From Methanoregula sp. (GTDB taxonomy: Archaea; Halobacteriota; Methanomicrobia; Methanomicrobiales; Methanospirillaceae): 64,000 nucleotides of DNA. The stretch covers positions 1 to 64,000 of the forward strand of contig JAJRCF010000007.1 of assembly GCA_028679075.1 (NCBI GenBank), given 5' to 3'. The position numbers were made by a program, and so were the translations under genes. Shown one piece after another: positions 51,396 to 59,817 of the stretch. Under the pieces are notes generated by a model, which ran no database searches, was not told the origin of the DNA, and was given only the letters and a program-made list of their open reading frames with translations. Numbering within the stretch: the first letter of the stretch is position 1; every line of letters begins with the position of its first letter.

Positions 51396-51680
51396 ATGTC
51401 ATCATCCTTCCCGCCCCCCATTCCCCCCTATCCTGGTTGGACGCGCCGGGAATACCGGCTCTCCCGTCCGGTAACAGAAGGGGATATCGCGGCTTTTTTA
51501 GGGAACGAGGAACTCTACGTGCGGGAGACGGCAACGGGCCCGGTGAACATTATCCACAAATACGGTCTTGTCGAACTCCATTGCATTGTCGGCGAGCCGG
51601 TGATCGAGGTCTGGTTCAACCCGGAGAGCGGGGCCTATCCCTCGGAATACCTGGATGCCCTTCTTGCAACCCGGTTTTAA
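51396..51680 (+). CDS. Small hypothetical protein
   Basis: A 94-residue soluble protein: a proline-rich N-terminus (SSSFPPPIPPYPGWTRREYR) and a small alpha/beta domain including GDIAAFLGNEELYVRETATG, VNIIHKYGLVELHCIVGEPV and VWFNPESGAYPSEYLDALL. The regular alternation of hydrophobic residues suggests a real folded domain. No family is recognised and no ribosome site is obvious. Confidence 0.6.
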   Translation: MSSSFPPPIPPYPGWTRREYRLSRPVTEGDIAAFLGNEELYVRETATGPVNIIHKYGLVELHCIVGEPVIEVWFNPESGAYPSEYLDALLATRF

Positions 51681-52064
51681 CCGGACGATAGTGACGGGTG
51701 ATCCGATCCGGCTGTCGGGATAGAATGGTTCACCGGCATAATAGAGTGGTCTGTACGAGCGGCATGTAAACTGTTTGACACGGACCGTGATGGTACGTTT
51801 GTTTTCACTTTCCTGTAGTACCCCGGTTTTTTCTGCCGGATATCGTATCGGAATTGTCAAACCGGTGATCTGGGATTGGGTGTTTACCGGCGATAAAGGT
51901 AAAATCCCGCTTTATTATAAGGTTAATTTTAAAATTCAGCTTTGAAAAAATGTTTTTTTAAGATTTTGGGCAAGATAAAAATCGACAGATATATAACAAA
52001 TTAAAAAAATAAATAAATTTACACGTCGGTTTTCCGCCGGTAAAATTGTATTTGGAGCATTGAA
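51681..52064. promoter_or_regulatory. Intergenic region with the archaellin promoter
   Basis: An AT-rich stretch from about 51900 carries AGATATATAAC (about 51988-51998), a likely TATA box. TTGGAGC precedes the archaellin start. Nothing else was recognised in the first 200 bases. Confidence 0.45.
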
Positions 52065-52706
52065 ATGGATCAATCTGATGAAAACGGATTTACCGGCCTT
52101 GAAGCATCGCTTGTGCTGATCGCATTTGTTGTTGTCGCGGCCGTGTTCTCGTACGTTGTGCTGGGCGGGGGGTTCTTCACGACCCAGACTGCACAGGCTG
52201 CTGTGTACAATGGTGTAGGTCAGGCAAGTTCGAGCATGGAGATTGTCGGAGAGGTAATGGGAATAAAATGGGAGACGGGCACGGAACAGCTGGATTATAT
52301 TAATGTCAGTGTTACCCTTTCATCAGGAGGAACACCGATGGATCTGTCACAGACGGTGATCTCCTACTCCGACAGCAATAACGGCTGGCAAAAAGAGTAC
52401 AGGGCTGCGAGCGGGGGCATTGAAGACTGTACCGGTGTACTTGACACGGTCGGTGCCGGTGTAGACAATGCTGGCGCAGGTACTCCTCCCTTATGGTGTG
52501 TCTCCCAGTTCATCAATGATCAGAAACCAACCGATCCCAACACCCTGCTCGAAACCCACGAGGTCTGGATCCTGAGCATCCAGACACCGGCAACTGCAAC
52601 GCCGAATACCAAGTTCAAATACAACCTCCAGCCCCCGGTTGGAGCGGGTCTCATCATCATAAGGACGCTCCCCGGCGATTTTGGACTGGTTCAGATGATT
52701 AATTAA
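52065..52706 (+). CDS. Archaellin (archaeal flagellin)
   Basis: A 213-residue archaellum filament subunit. The class III signal peptide MDQSDENGFTG|LEASLVLIAF is followed by the hydrophobic assembly helix (VVVAAVFSYVVL), then the archaellin pattern FTTQTAQAAVYNGVGQASSS, a beta-domain with EVMGIKW and YINVSVTLSSGG, and the C-terminal PPVGAGLIIIRTLPGDF. This differs from the SPVIG pilins, so it belongs to the archaellum and not to the pilus. No other archaellum genes lie in the window. Two cysteines (EDCTGV, LWCVSQF) are unusual for an archaellin. Confidence 0.9.
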   Translation: MDQSDENGFTGLEASLVLIAFVVVAAVFSYVVLGGGFFTTQTAQAAVYNGVGQASSSMEIVGEVMGIKWETGTEQLDYINVSVTLSSGGTPMDLSQTVISYSDSNNGWQKEYRAASGGIEDCTGVLDTVGAGVDNAGAGTPPLWCVSQFINDQKPTDPNTLLETHEVWILSIQTPATATPNTKFKYNLQPPVGAGLIIIRTLPGDFGLVQMIN

Positions 52707-52740
52707 TTTTTTCTTGTCATCACCCTCACCCTTTTTTTCC
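52707..52740 (+). terminator. T-rich terminator after archaellin
   Basis: TTAATTTTTTC directly after the stop and a second run of eight T at about 52731-52738 form a typical double T-tract terminator. Confidence 0.6.
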
Positions 52741-52815
52741 GGATATTTTATTGGGAGAGTATCGTGAGTACAGCAGAGGAGTAACAGTACTGCCTATCCG
52801 ATTTTTCAAAAAAAA

Positions 52816-52884
52816 GTGCTCTGGAGAAAACCATTTTTGAGATGACATCTCTCACTCCCCCAGTTTGTACACCGCCCGACCCCC
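52816..52884 (-). repeat. Long dispersed repeat, copy B (inverted)
   Basis: Inverse copy of 4625-4692, with the 18-base core at 52867-52884. It lies between the archaellin and the Mop protein, 48 kb from copy A. Confidence 0.85.
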
Positions 52885-52955
52885 CCAACGAGTGCAACGT
52901 AAGCCCGGGAGCGTTAGCATCCCGAAATGATTTTCCAGAGCAAAAAAGTAAGGGA

Positions 52956-53165
52956 TTAATCGACTGCAACCATCACTTCGGAGGCCTTGACAACCGCGTA
53001 GACCTTCGATCCCTCATACAGTTTCAGCGATTCTGCGGAATGAGTGGTGATGGAGGAGACCATCTCCTGGCCTCCGGCAATTGCGATAACGACTTCGGTG
53101 CTGACCGGGCCCTTCTTGAGGGACTTCACGGTTCCTGCAATCTGGTTTCGTGCACTGATCTTCAT
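52956..53165 (-). CDS. Mop-type molybdate/tungstate-binding protein (TOBE domain), copy 2
   Basis: A 69-residue TOBE domain nearly identical to the protein at 38602-38811; differences include IAIAGGQE for ITIAGGNE and YEGS for KEGS. ATG 53165 follows GGTGA. It is divergent from the molybdate/tungstate transporter operon at 53312, where an oxyanion buffer is expected. The final third of the frame is identical in both copies. Confidence 0.9.
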   Translation of the reverse strand: MKISARNQIAGTVKSLKKGPVSTEVVIAIAGGQEMVSSITTHSAESLKLYEGSKVYAVVKASEVMVAVD

Positions 53166-53311
53166 GGTTTTCACCGGGGGGATTATACAATTTCCCCATT
53201 TATAGAGTATTCCCCGGTCAGTATAATTATTTTCAATTAACAAAACCAAAAAGTAAATCAATACTTTTTTATTACCTCTGCACCGATCCATAATCCTCGG
53301 AAACGATCATT

Positions 53312-54160
53312 ATGACAAAAAACCTGGACAAATCCACAACCGTTTTCATCGGCATCGCACTCGTCATCCTGTTCATCGCTGCGGCATGTGCCGGCTGCAC
53401 ATCGTCATCGCAGGGTGCGAAGAGTACCGCTGCGGCAACAACTGCCGCCCCCACGGAGAGCATCCTTGTCTTTGCCGGTGCGGGACTGAAAGCCCCGATG
53501 GAAGACATTGCTGCCACCTTCACGCAGAAGTATGGCATCGGCGTCCAGTACAGCTATGGCGGGAGTGGAGTCCTCATCACCCAGATGAACCTGACCCACA
53601 AGGGGGATGTCTTCATCCCCGGCTCGACAAACGAGTGGAAGACCGCAAAGACACAAGGCCTTGTCGATTCCTACCAGCTCGTTGCCTACCACGTGCCGGT
53701 AATTGTCGTGCAGAAAGGTAACCCGAAGAACATCGCCTCGCTCAAGGATCTCGCACAACCCGGCCTGAAAGTCGCTCTCGGGGATGTCAATGCCACGGCC
53801 ATCGGCAAGGCGGGGGCAAAGATGTTCAAGAAGATGAACATCACTGCGGCCGTTGAGAAGAACGTAGTGACCCGCACCCCGACCATCAACGAACTGGTCA
53901 CGATCATGAACGCCGGGCAGGCAGACGCCGCCATCCTGACGCTCGACAACGTCAATGCAGAGAAGATGGACATGATTACCATCCCGCTCGCTGACAACGA
54001 AGTCCTGATCACCCCCATCGGAGTGACCACTTTCACGCAGAACAGTGAAGGGGCAACAAAGTTCGTTGCGTTTGTTGCATCGGACGAGGGCAAGGCAATC
54101 TTTGGAAAGCACGGGTTCCCGCTCTACCCGGACCCGGCCTATGCCAATGTCCAGCCGTAA
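53312..54160 (+). CDS. modA: Molybdate/tungstate ABC transporter substrate-binding protein
   Basis: A 282-residue lipoprotein: hydrophobic segment IALVILFIAAACAGC (about residues 17-31) with a lipobox, a Thr/Ala linker, then the periplasmic-binding fold ILVFAGAGLKAPMEDIAATF (about 51-70), YSYGGSGVLITQM and GDVFIPGSTNEW. The GSG and FIPGS loops are the oxyanion-contacting regions of ModA/WtpA. It is followed by trmO, modB and modC. Sequence does not tell tungstate from molybdate. Confidence 0.93.
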   Translation: MTKNLDKSTTVFIGIALVILFIAAACAGCTSSSQGAKSTAAATTAAPTESILVFAGAGLKAPMEDIAATFTQKYGIGVQYSYGGSGVLITQMNLTHKGDVFIPGSTNEWKTAKTQGLVDSYQLVAYHVPVIVVQKGNPKNIASLKDLAQPGLKVALGDVNATAIGKAGAKMFKKMNITAAVEKNVVTRTPTINELVTIMNAGQADAAILTLDNVNAEKMDMITIPLADNEVLITPIGVTTFTQNSEGATKFVAFVASDEGKAIFGKHGFPLYPDPAYANVQP

Positions 54161-54176
54161 AGGAGACCGGGACGGG

Positions 54177-54656
54177 ATGACGGGCTTCCGGCCGATCGGG
54201 GTAGCCCATTCGCCACTCAGGACACGGGGTGCACCCCCATTCCAGAGTTCCTTCTCGCAGGCCGAGGGGACGATCGAGGTCTTTTTCGAATACCGGGAAG
54301 GACTCCGCGACATCGAAGGGTTCTCCCACCTCATCATCCTCTCCCATTTCAACCAGGCAGAGAAGCGGGCGCTTGCGGAAAAACCGCTCCTGGACGGGGA
54401 GGCAAACCATGGGATCTTCGCCACCCGCCACTTCAACCGCCCCAACCCGATCGGGATCTCGTACGTTGCCCTGACGGGGATCACGGACGGGATGCTCTCG
54501 GTAAAAGGCATCGACCTTCTTGACGGGACACCGGTCCTCGATATCAAGCCCTATATCCCGGCATTTGACATCATCCCCGGTGCCGCCTCCGGGTGGGTCA
54601 CCGACGTACATATCGGGAGGCTCCGGGAAGCGGGTGCAGGTGTCCGGCAGCAGTAA
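54177..54656 (+). CDS. trmO: TrmO-type tRNA methyltransferase (UPF0066)
   Basis: A 159-residue protein with the UPF0066/TrmO pattern: FRPIGVAHSPLRT, GTIEVFFEYREGLRDIEGFS (about residues 35-54), HLIILSHFN, GIFATRHFNRPNPIGISYVA, and DGTPVLDIKPYIPAFD. Bacterial TrmO N-methylates the threonylcarbamoyl modification of tRNA A37. ATG 54177 is preferred; an earlier in-frame ATG (54147) overlaps modA. It sits inside the mod operon, 16 bases after modA and 21 before modB. Confidence 0.85.
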   Translation: MTGFRPIGVAHSPLRTRGAPPFQSSFSQAEGTIEVFFEYREGLRDIEGFSHLIILSHFNQAEKRALAEKPLLDGEANHGIFATRHFNRPNPIGISYVALTGITDGMLSVKGIDLLDGTPVLDIKPYIPAFDIIPGAASGWVTDVHIGRLREAGAGVRQQ

Positions 54657-54677
54657 CCGGATGGGCAGGAGACGCGG

Positions 54678-55451
54678 ATGCGGAAAATATCGCTGGCCTT
54701 AACCCTCATCCTTTTTCTTGTTATCAGCGGGATGCTCCTTGGCCTCCTCTTCTACTCCCCTCTCTCCACTCTTCTTGCGAGCCTTGCAAGCCCCGAGATC
54801 CGGTTTGCGATCCTGCTCAGTCTCATAACGAGCGTGGTATCGACACTCATCTGCATCGCGATTGCCGTACCGGTTGCCTGGGCACTCGCCCGGTACCAGT
54901 TTTTCGGGAAACGGATCGCGACCATCGTTTTGACTCTTCCCCTGACTCTCCCGCCGCTGGTTGCCGGCATCGCACTCCTCCTCTTCTTTGGTACAACCCC
55001 GTGGGGAAAGGCGCTCGACAGCGCCGGCTTTGCCGTAATCTTCACACCGCTCGGGATCATCGTTGCGGAAGTCTTCGTCAACCTCCCCTACATGGTCCGC
55101 ATCATGCGTTCCACGTTTGCTGCCATCAATCCACGGTTCGAGCACGTGGCAAAGACACTCGGGTGCAACGAGACAGGGGCATTCTTCCGGGTTTCCCTTC
55201 CCATGGCACGGCACGGGCTTATTGCCGGAACCGTGATCACGTGGTCCAAGGCAATGGGGGAGTTTGGCGCCGTGCTGATGCTTGCCGGCGCAACGACCAT
55301 GCGGACCGAGACACTGCCCATCGCCCTCTACCTCAACATCTCGACCGGTGACGTGGACCTTGCCATTGCAGCCGCGACCATCCTGATCCTGATCTCGCTT
55401 GTCGCGCTCTGCACGGTCGAATACCTTGACCGGGACGTGAACGTCTTTTAG
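54678..55451 (+). CDS. modB: Molybdate/tungstate ABC transporter permease
   Basis: A 257-residue permease with about six helices. The cytoplasmic loop EHVAKTLGCNETGAFFRVSL (about residues 153-172) is the EAA motif contacting ModC; it is followed by GTVITWSKAMGEFGAVLMLA, characteristic of ModB. It starts 21 bases after trmO and is followed 12 bases later by modC. Confidence 0.94.
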   Translation: MRKISLALTLILFLVISGMLLGLLFYSPLSTLLASLASPEIRFAILLSLITSVVSTLICIAIAVPVAWALARYQFFGKRIATIVLTLPLTLPPLVAGIALLLFFGTTPWGKALDSAGFAVIFTPLGIIVAEVFVNLPYMVRIMRSTFAAINPRFEHVAKTLGCNETGAFFRVSLPMARHGLIAGTVITWSKAMGEFGAVLMLAGATTMRTETLPIALYLNISTGDVDLAIAAATILILISLVALCTVEYLDRDVNVF

Positions 55452-55463
55452 GAGGACCGATCC

Positions 55464-56528
55464 ATGCTGCGCATCGAATCCCTCTCCATCACGCTGGGAG
55501 AATTCTCCGTTCGTGACGTATCGCTTGAGATCCGTTCCGATGAATACTTCATCATCCTCGGCCCGACCGGTGCGGGAAAGACCGTTCTGTTGGAGACCAT
55601 TGCCGGGATCTATACTCCATACGCCGGAAAAATCTTCCTCGATAACATGGAGATCACGGCACGCGAGCCCCGCGAACGGAACATCGGCATGGTGTACCAG
55701 GACTACATGCTCTTCCCCCATCTCACGGTCGAAGAGAACATCGCGTTCGGGCTGCGCCAGAAAAAGGTTCCCGCGGATGAACAGCGCGATCGCGTGCAGG
55801 AGATGCACGACCTGATGGAGATCGGGCATCTTGCAAAGCGCTACCCGGGCACGCTCTCCGGCGGGGAACAGCAGAGAGTTGCCCTTGCAAGGGCGCTCGT
55901 ACTCCGGCCCGAGATCCTGCTTCTCGATGAGCCGATGAGCGCACTTGACGGCCGCACACGGGATAAGATGCGCCGGGAACTCGCCCGGATCCGGAAAGTT
56001 ACCGGGACCACAATTGTCCAGATTACCCACCATTTCGACGATGTCTTTGCCCTTGCCGACCGGATCGCCATCATGCGCGAGGGGCGGATTGTGCAGGTGG
56101 GGGAGACTTCTGAAGTATTTCTTCACCCCGTGGACACCTTCGTTGCCGAGTTCCTGGGCATCAGCAATATCATACGGGGGAGATCGGTACGCGAGGGGAA
56201 TATCGCCCGTATCGCGCCCGCCCGCGGCCCGGCCTTTACTGCGGCCTCATCGGTCACGGGAGACGTGGTCGCTACCCTGCATGCAGAGGACGTGATCCTC
56301 TCAAAGGCCCCGTTCGAGTCCAGCGCCCGCAACTGCCTGCCGGGGACCGTTACCGAGATCGTTCCTTCAGGGAGCACAGTACGGGTGGTCCTGGATGCGG
56401 GGTTCCCGCTCACGGCACTCCTCACCCGCGAGAGCTGCCGTGACCTTGACCTGAAGCAGGGGAGTGAGGTATATGCAACGTTCAAGGCCACGGCCATCCA
56501 CGTGATGCCGGTCAATGACAGGGAATAA
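55464..56528 (+). CDS. modC: Molybdate/tungstate ABC transporter ATP-binding protein
   Basis: A 354-residue ATPase with Walker A LGPTGAGKT (about residues 32-40), signature TLSGGEQQRVALARAL, Walker B ILLLDEPMSALD and the H-loop THHFDD. The C-terminal third is a regulatory TOBE domain (for example LPGTVTEIVPSGSTVRVVLD, about 292-311) that can sense the imported oxyanion. It ends 9 bases before the convergent beta-propeller gene. Confidence 0.95.
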   Translation: MLRIESLSITLGEFSVRDVSLEIRSDEYFIILGPTGAGKTVLLETIAGIYTPYAGKIFLDNMEITAREPRERNIGMVYQDYMLFPHLTVEENIAFGLRQKKVPADEQRDRVQEMHDLMEIGHLAKRYPGTLSGGEQQRVALARALVLRPEILLLDEPMSALDGRTRDKMRRELARIRKVTGTTIVQITHHFDDVFALADRIAIMREGRIVQVGETSEVFLHPVDTFVAEFLGISNIIRGRSVREGNIARIAPARGPAFTAASSVTGDVVATLHAEDVILSKAPFESSARNCLPGTVTEIVPSGSTVRVVLDAGFPLTALLTRESCRDLDLKQGSEVYATFKATAIHVMPVNDRE

Positions 56529-56537
56529 AAAAAGGAT

Positions 56538-58850
56538 TTACCGGATCTTCACCTCGTTGATCCGGTCCAGTGATTTTGCAAGATCGCTCATCACGATCTT
56601 TGAGTCAGACATCGTATACAGCGTGTCTTCGATATAGAGCGCACGCTGGACCGGGGCCATGTCCCCGGAGTACCCGTCGTAGTGCGTCACCTTGCCCTTC
56701 AGGATAAAACCTGTTTTCGGCCGGAGAATGTACACGTACGCACCTCCCCATGCCGGCGGTTGGGAACACCCGTACCCGGGGGCATTGCAGGAATATTCTG
56801 CCGTCAGGTGGAGAGGCAGTACGAGGAGGTCCTTCTCCGGGTCAAAGAGGAATGCTTTCGGGTCGTACAGTACCGGGGAGTCACTGCCGGAGGCTCCCAG
56901 CGATTCACTGTCAACAAGTACCGGGTTGCCCACGTCTGCGACATTGAAGAGCGCGATCTTGACCGGCCCGGACCGCGAGTCCTTGCCGACGCCGATGATA
57001 TGGGTCGCGTCATAGGGGTGCAGGTAGTTTGAGAACCCGGGGATCTTCAGCTCGCCGAGAATGGCCGGGTGGTACGGGTCGGAGAGCCCGATCACGTAGA
57101 AGGGATCCGTCTCACGGAACGTGACGAGATAGAGCCGGTCGCCCATGAACCGGGCCGCATAGATCCGCTCTCCGGGAGCGATATCTGACAGCGTCCCAAG
57201 CACGTTGAGTTTTCCGTCAAGCACCGTGATCTTACTTGACGATGCGGTACTCCATCGTCCCGTGGCGGTTTCAATGGTGGTTGCCACGCGGAGATTGCCA
57301 CCATATTCGTCAAGGGAGTACTGGTTGAGAAGCATCCCATCCACGTCTCCTCCGGCCCTGTACGTGATCTTCCCGTTATCGATCGCAAAGGAGTAGATCG
57401 TTGTCGAAGCGATCGTACCGTACCTGCTCATGTCAGGGATCGCGATGTAAAGCGTCTCCGGGGACATGTATACGGTGCCGGTTGTCCCGACAATGAACGA
57501 TTTTGCAGAGACCGGTTCCCGTGCAGCAATGTCCAGCGAGCCGATGGTGGAGAAGGAAAAGTCCTGGTCTGTGGTGTTGAACGCGTACACTGGCGGTGTG
57601 GTGATACCGCCGTGGTCGTCATGGATCGCAGGAAGTTCGAGGTCATCGGGCTGGTAGGGCACCGGCAGGCTGCTGATGAAATAGAGCTGCGTCCCGATCA
57701 TCCGTGAACTTGTGTACGAACCATCGATGTCCAGTTCCCGGACCAGCACCGGGGATGCGGGATCTTTTGCCGAGAAGACATAGACGAGCGTCCTCTGCAC
57801 GGAGCCGGGGTGCCGGCTGCATGCACCGGGGGCACAGGTGACCATGGGCCGTGTCCAGTAGTCCGTTGCGATCAGGACAACGTTGTCGCCGTTGATATAC
57901 AGGTCCCGGGGTTGGCCGGAGAACCGGAGCGTGGAGAGGATCTCTGCGTCCTTTGCCGGGTATGCCTTGAGGATATGCATGCAGTTGCCCGAGACAACGT
58001 AGATGTTTTCCCCGTCGGTCTTGATAATGTCCGCTTCATCGACCTGCGTTACCTGGACATTGGTTTTTGAAAAATCACGGGTGACCGAAGCGGCGGTAGT
58101 CGGTGCTGCCACCGGTGCAGAGGTATGGACTGGTGCGATTGTCGGGACCAATGTCTGTGGTGGCGGGGAGGAGGAAGTCCTGATTGTCCCGGTCATGCCG
58201 GAGAACTCTCCGGACTGGCTCTTCTGGGTCGGTTTGAACGAAGACGCATAGACCTGGACCAGCAGTTCTTCGTCAGCAGGGAGGTTGGTTACTCCCGTGA
58301 TGCTGAATATATCCCCGACAACCCGGTTGCCGATCGGGCTGATGGTGATGTAATAGTTCCCGCCACTCGGAACCTGCGTTACAAGGGTAGCCGGTGTTGC
58401 GATCGGCAGAGGTACTGTTGTTGGTGCAAATCCAACGGACGGGGCTGCAACGACGTTGAAGAGCGCTGTTCCCGTTGCCTCCTCCTTTATTGCTTCGACA
58501 ATCACGAGGTATTCGTCCGGCTTGAACGTTGAGGTGTCTACTTCAAAGCTGAACGTGCGTGCCCCGGCCGGGACCAGCACGGGTGTGGTGGTGGGCGTTG
58601 ATCCTGCCACCGGAGTACCCGTGTGCGACCGGATGTACGCGATCACGTCATCCCGGGTTGCGAGCTGATCGATACTCGTCACGATCCCGGAGACAACCGG
58701 GATCTTTTCGGGTATTGCGGGTGCAGGTGCAGGGACACCCAAGGCCGGGCTGGCAGCCGGGGCCTGGACCATGGGGAGGATGATAATTGTTGCAAGTATG
58801 CCAAGGATACAGCCGAGGACTATCAGGACACTGTCACTTTTGGTCAGCAG
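56538..58850 (-). CDS. Membrane-anchored or secreted beta-propeller protein with probable CTG start
   Basis: The frame from ATG 58772 encodes 744 residues but lacks a signal peptide. The same frame is open upstream to TGA 58857-58859 and there encodes TKSDSVLIVLGCILGILATI, a clear membrane helix. The only start-like codons there are CTG 58850 and 58847, with a near-perfect ribosome site AGGTGATC just upstream. The start is therefore placed at CTG 58850 (770 residues). After a Pro/Ala linker come two similar beta domains (SFEVDTSTFKPDEYLVIVEA; LPADEELLVQVYASSFKPTQ), then a beta-propeller beginning VTQVDEADIIKTDGENIYVV, of the archaeal secreted WD40-like family. The role is unknown. Confidence 0.8.
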   Translation of the reverse strand: MLTKSDSVLIVLGCILGILATIIILPMVQAPAASPALGVPAPAPAIPEKIPVVSGIVTSIDQLATRDDVIAYIRSHTGTPVAGSTPTTTPVLVPAGARTFSFEVDTSTFKPDEYLVIVEAIKEEATGTALFNVVAAPSVGFAPTTVPLPIATPATLVTQVPSGGNYYITISPIGNRVVGDIFSITGVTNLPADEELLVQVYASSFKPTQKSQSGEFSGMTGTIRTSSSPPPQTLVPTIAPVHTSAPVAAPTTAASVTRDFSKTNVQVTQVDEADIIKTDGENIYVVSGNCMHILKAYPAKDAEILSTLRFSGQPRDLYINGDNVVLIATDYWTRPMVTCAPGACSRHPGSVQRTLVYVFSAKDPASPVLVRELDIDGSYTSSRMIGTQLYFISSLPVPYQPDDLELPAIHDDHGGITTPPVYAFNTTDQDFSFSTIGSLDIAAREPVSAKSFIVGTTGTVYMSPETLYIAIPDMSRYGTIASTTIYSFAIDNGKITYRAGGDVDGMLLNQYSLDEYGGNLRVATTIETATGRWSTASSSKITVLDGKLNVLGTLSDIAPGERIYAARFMGDRLYLVTFRETDPFYVIGLSDPYHPAILGELKIPGFSNYLHPYDATHIIGVGKDSRSGPVKIALFNVADVGNPVLVDSESLGASGSDSPVLYDPKAFLFDPEKDLLVLPLHLTAEYSCNAPGYGCSQPPAWGGAYVYILRPKTGFILKGKVTHYDGYSGDMAPVQRALYIEDTLYTMSDSKIVMSDLAKSLDRINEVKIR

Positions 58851-59136
58851 AAGAGATCACCTTCCTCTTAGGTGTTTTATAAAATTATTTATTGATTTTG
58901 ATTTTATTTTTAAAAAATGATAATTTTTTCCAGGCGATCTGTATCGCAGGGAAAAAATTGTCACGAGAAAATGGTGAGACCAGTTTCCCCATAATTTGGG
59001 GATGTGAGAGCAGTTTTTGCATCCACCAACAAATACATATCCTATTTTTTATTTTGTTTTTGGAATCCGATGGGTTCACACAACTTTACAACGATTACGT
59101 GACCGGTTGGTGATCGGTCAGAGGGTCCCCCTCATT
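58851..59136. other. AT-rich intergenic region
   Basis: Holds the ribosome site and promoter of the beta-propeller gene (TATA-like TTATAAAA on the minus strand at about 58877-58884) and a large hairpin at 58922-58959. Frames across it on both strands mirror each other through the hairpin and are not genes. Confidence 0.5.
58922..58959. terminator. Large symmetrical hairpin, probable terminator
   Basis: AATTTTTTCC-AG-GCGAT-CTGT-ATCGC-AG-GGAAAAAATT has a 10-bp outer stem, a 2x2 internal AG/AG loop and a 5-bp inner stem with a 4-base loop. It lies about 180 bases after the DUF2284 gene and about 70 bases before the propeller gene on the same strand. Confidence 0.6.
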
Positions 59137-59772
59137 TCAGTCGATCAGCAGGAGCGCCATAAGCTCCGGGTGTCCCTTGACCGGGAACCGGATCGGCATG
59201 CCTGCCCTCTCCGCGGTCTTCACCATGTTGACACCGACCGCGTGCTCGGGAATCCGGGCCTGGGTCGGGTGGACACAGATCCCTGCCTTCACGTTGCAGG
59301 TCTCGCAGAGCCGGCACGAGCCGTTGATGAATGCAAGTGCCAACGGGTTGCCGGCATTGAACGCGATCCGTTCCAGCTCGAGCATCACCGGGGCAAATGT
59401 ACCGGTGCCGTTGAAATGATCCTTCCAGAACTTCGTTGCCTGTTCTTTCTTGTCGGCCGGGGCTTCCGGGTCGAGCCAGTACTTGTACACCGAACAGATC
59501 ACATCGGGATCGGCCACTGCGGGTGAGATGAACTTGACCAGGAGGGCATACCGGTATTCCGAAAGGATCTTCCGGAACTCATCCGGGGTCGGGACGTACG
59601 GCGGGCAGGTCAGCTTCTTTCCGTAACCGATGCACCCGGCCCGGCACTTCAGCGGTACCCGGTTCTCGACTGCCACATCTCTTGCCTGGATCACCTTTGC
59701 ATCAGCGGCACCGAGATCTTTTGCGGCCGTGACAAGGAACGCATACTCATCCGTCTTATCGTGCAGCTCCAT
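59137..59772 (-). CDS. DUF2284 metal-binding protein
   Basis: A 211-residue cytoplasmic protein with cysteine motifs typical of DUF2284: PLKCRAGCIGYGKKLTCPPY (about residues 40-59) and NGSCRLCETCNVKAGICVHP (about 149-168). These cysteines may bind an Fe-S cluster or metal. The biochemical function is unknown. It lies 45 bases downstream of the second DsrE-like gene on the same strand, so an operon with the sulfur-relay pair is plausible. Confidence 0.88.
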   Translation of the reverse strand: MELHDKTDEYAFLVTAAKDLGAADAKVIQARDVAVENRVPLKCRAGCIGYGKKLTCPPYVPTPDEFRKILSEYRYALLVKFISPAVADPDVICSVYKYWLDPEAPADKKEQATKFWKDHFNGTGTFAPVMLELERIAFNAGNPLALAFINGSCRLCETCNVKAGICVHPTQARIPEHAVGVNMVKTAERAGMPIRFPVKGHPELMALLLID

Positions 59773-59817
59773 GGGAATAATGTTCGATCGCGGTGTGTAA
59801 AAGGGTGGTGGCGTATC

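Noticed and set aside
53405-54547. A 380-residue minus-strand frame opposite modA and trmO
   Set aside because: It is a shadow of two well-supported plus-strand genes, with unnatural composition.
54699-56126. A 475-residue open frame on the minus strand opposite modB and modC
   Set aside because: It runs antisense to two clearly identified transporter genes, is His/Asp/Gly-rich in the way expected of the mirror frame of GC-rich codons, and has no ribosome site.
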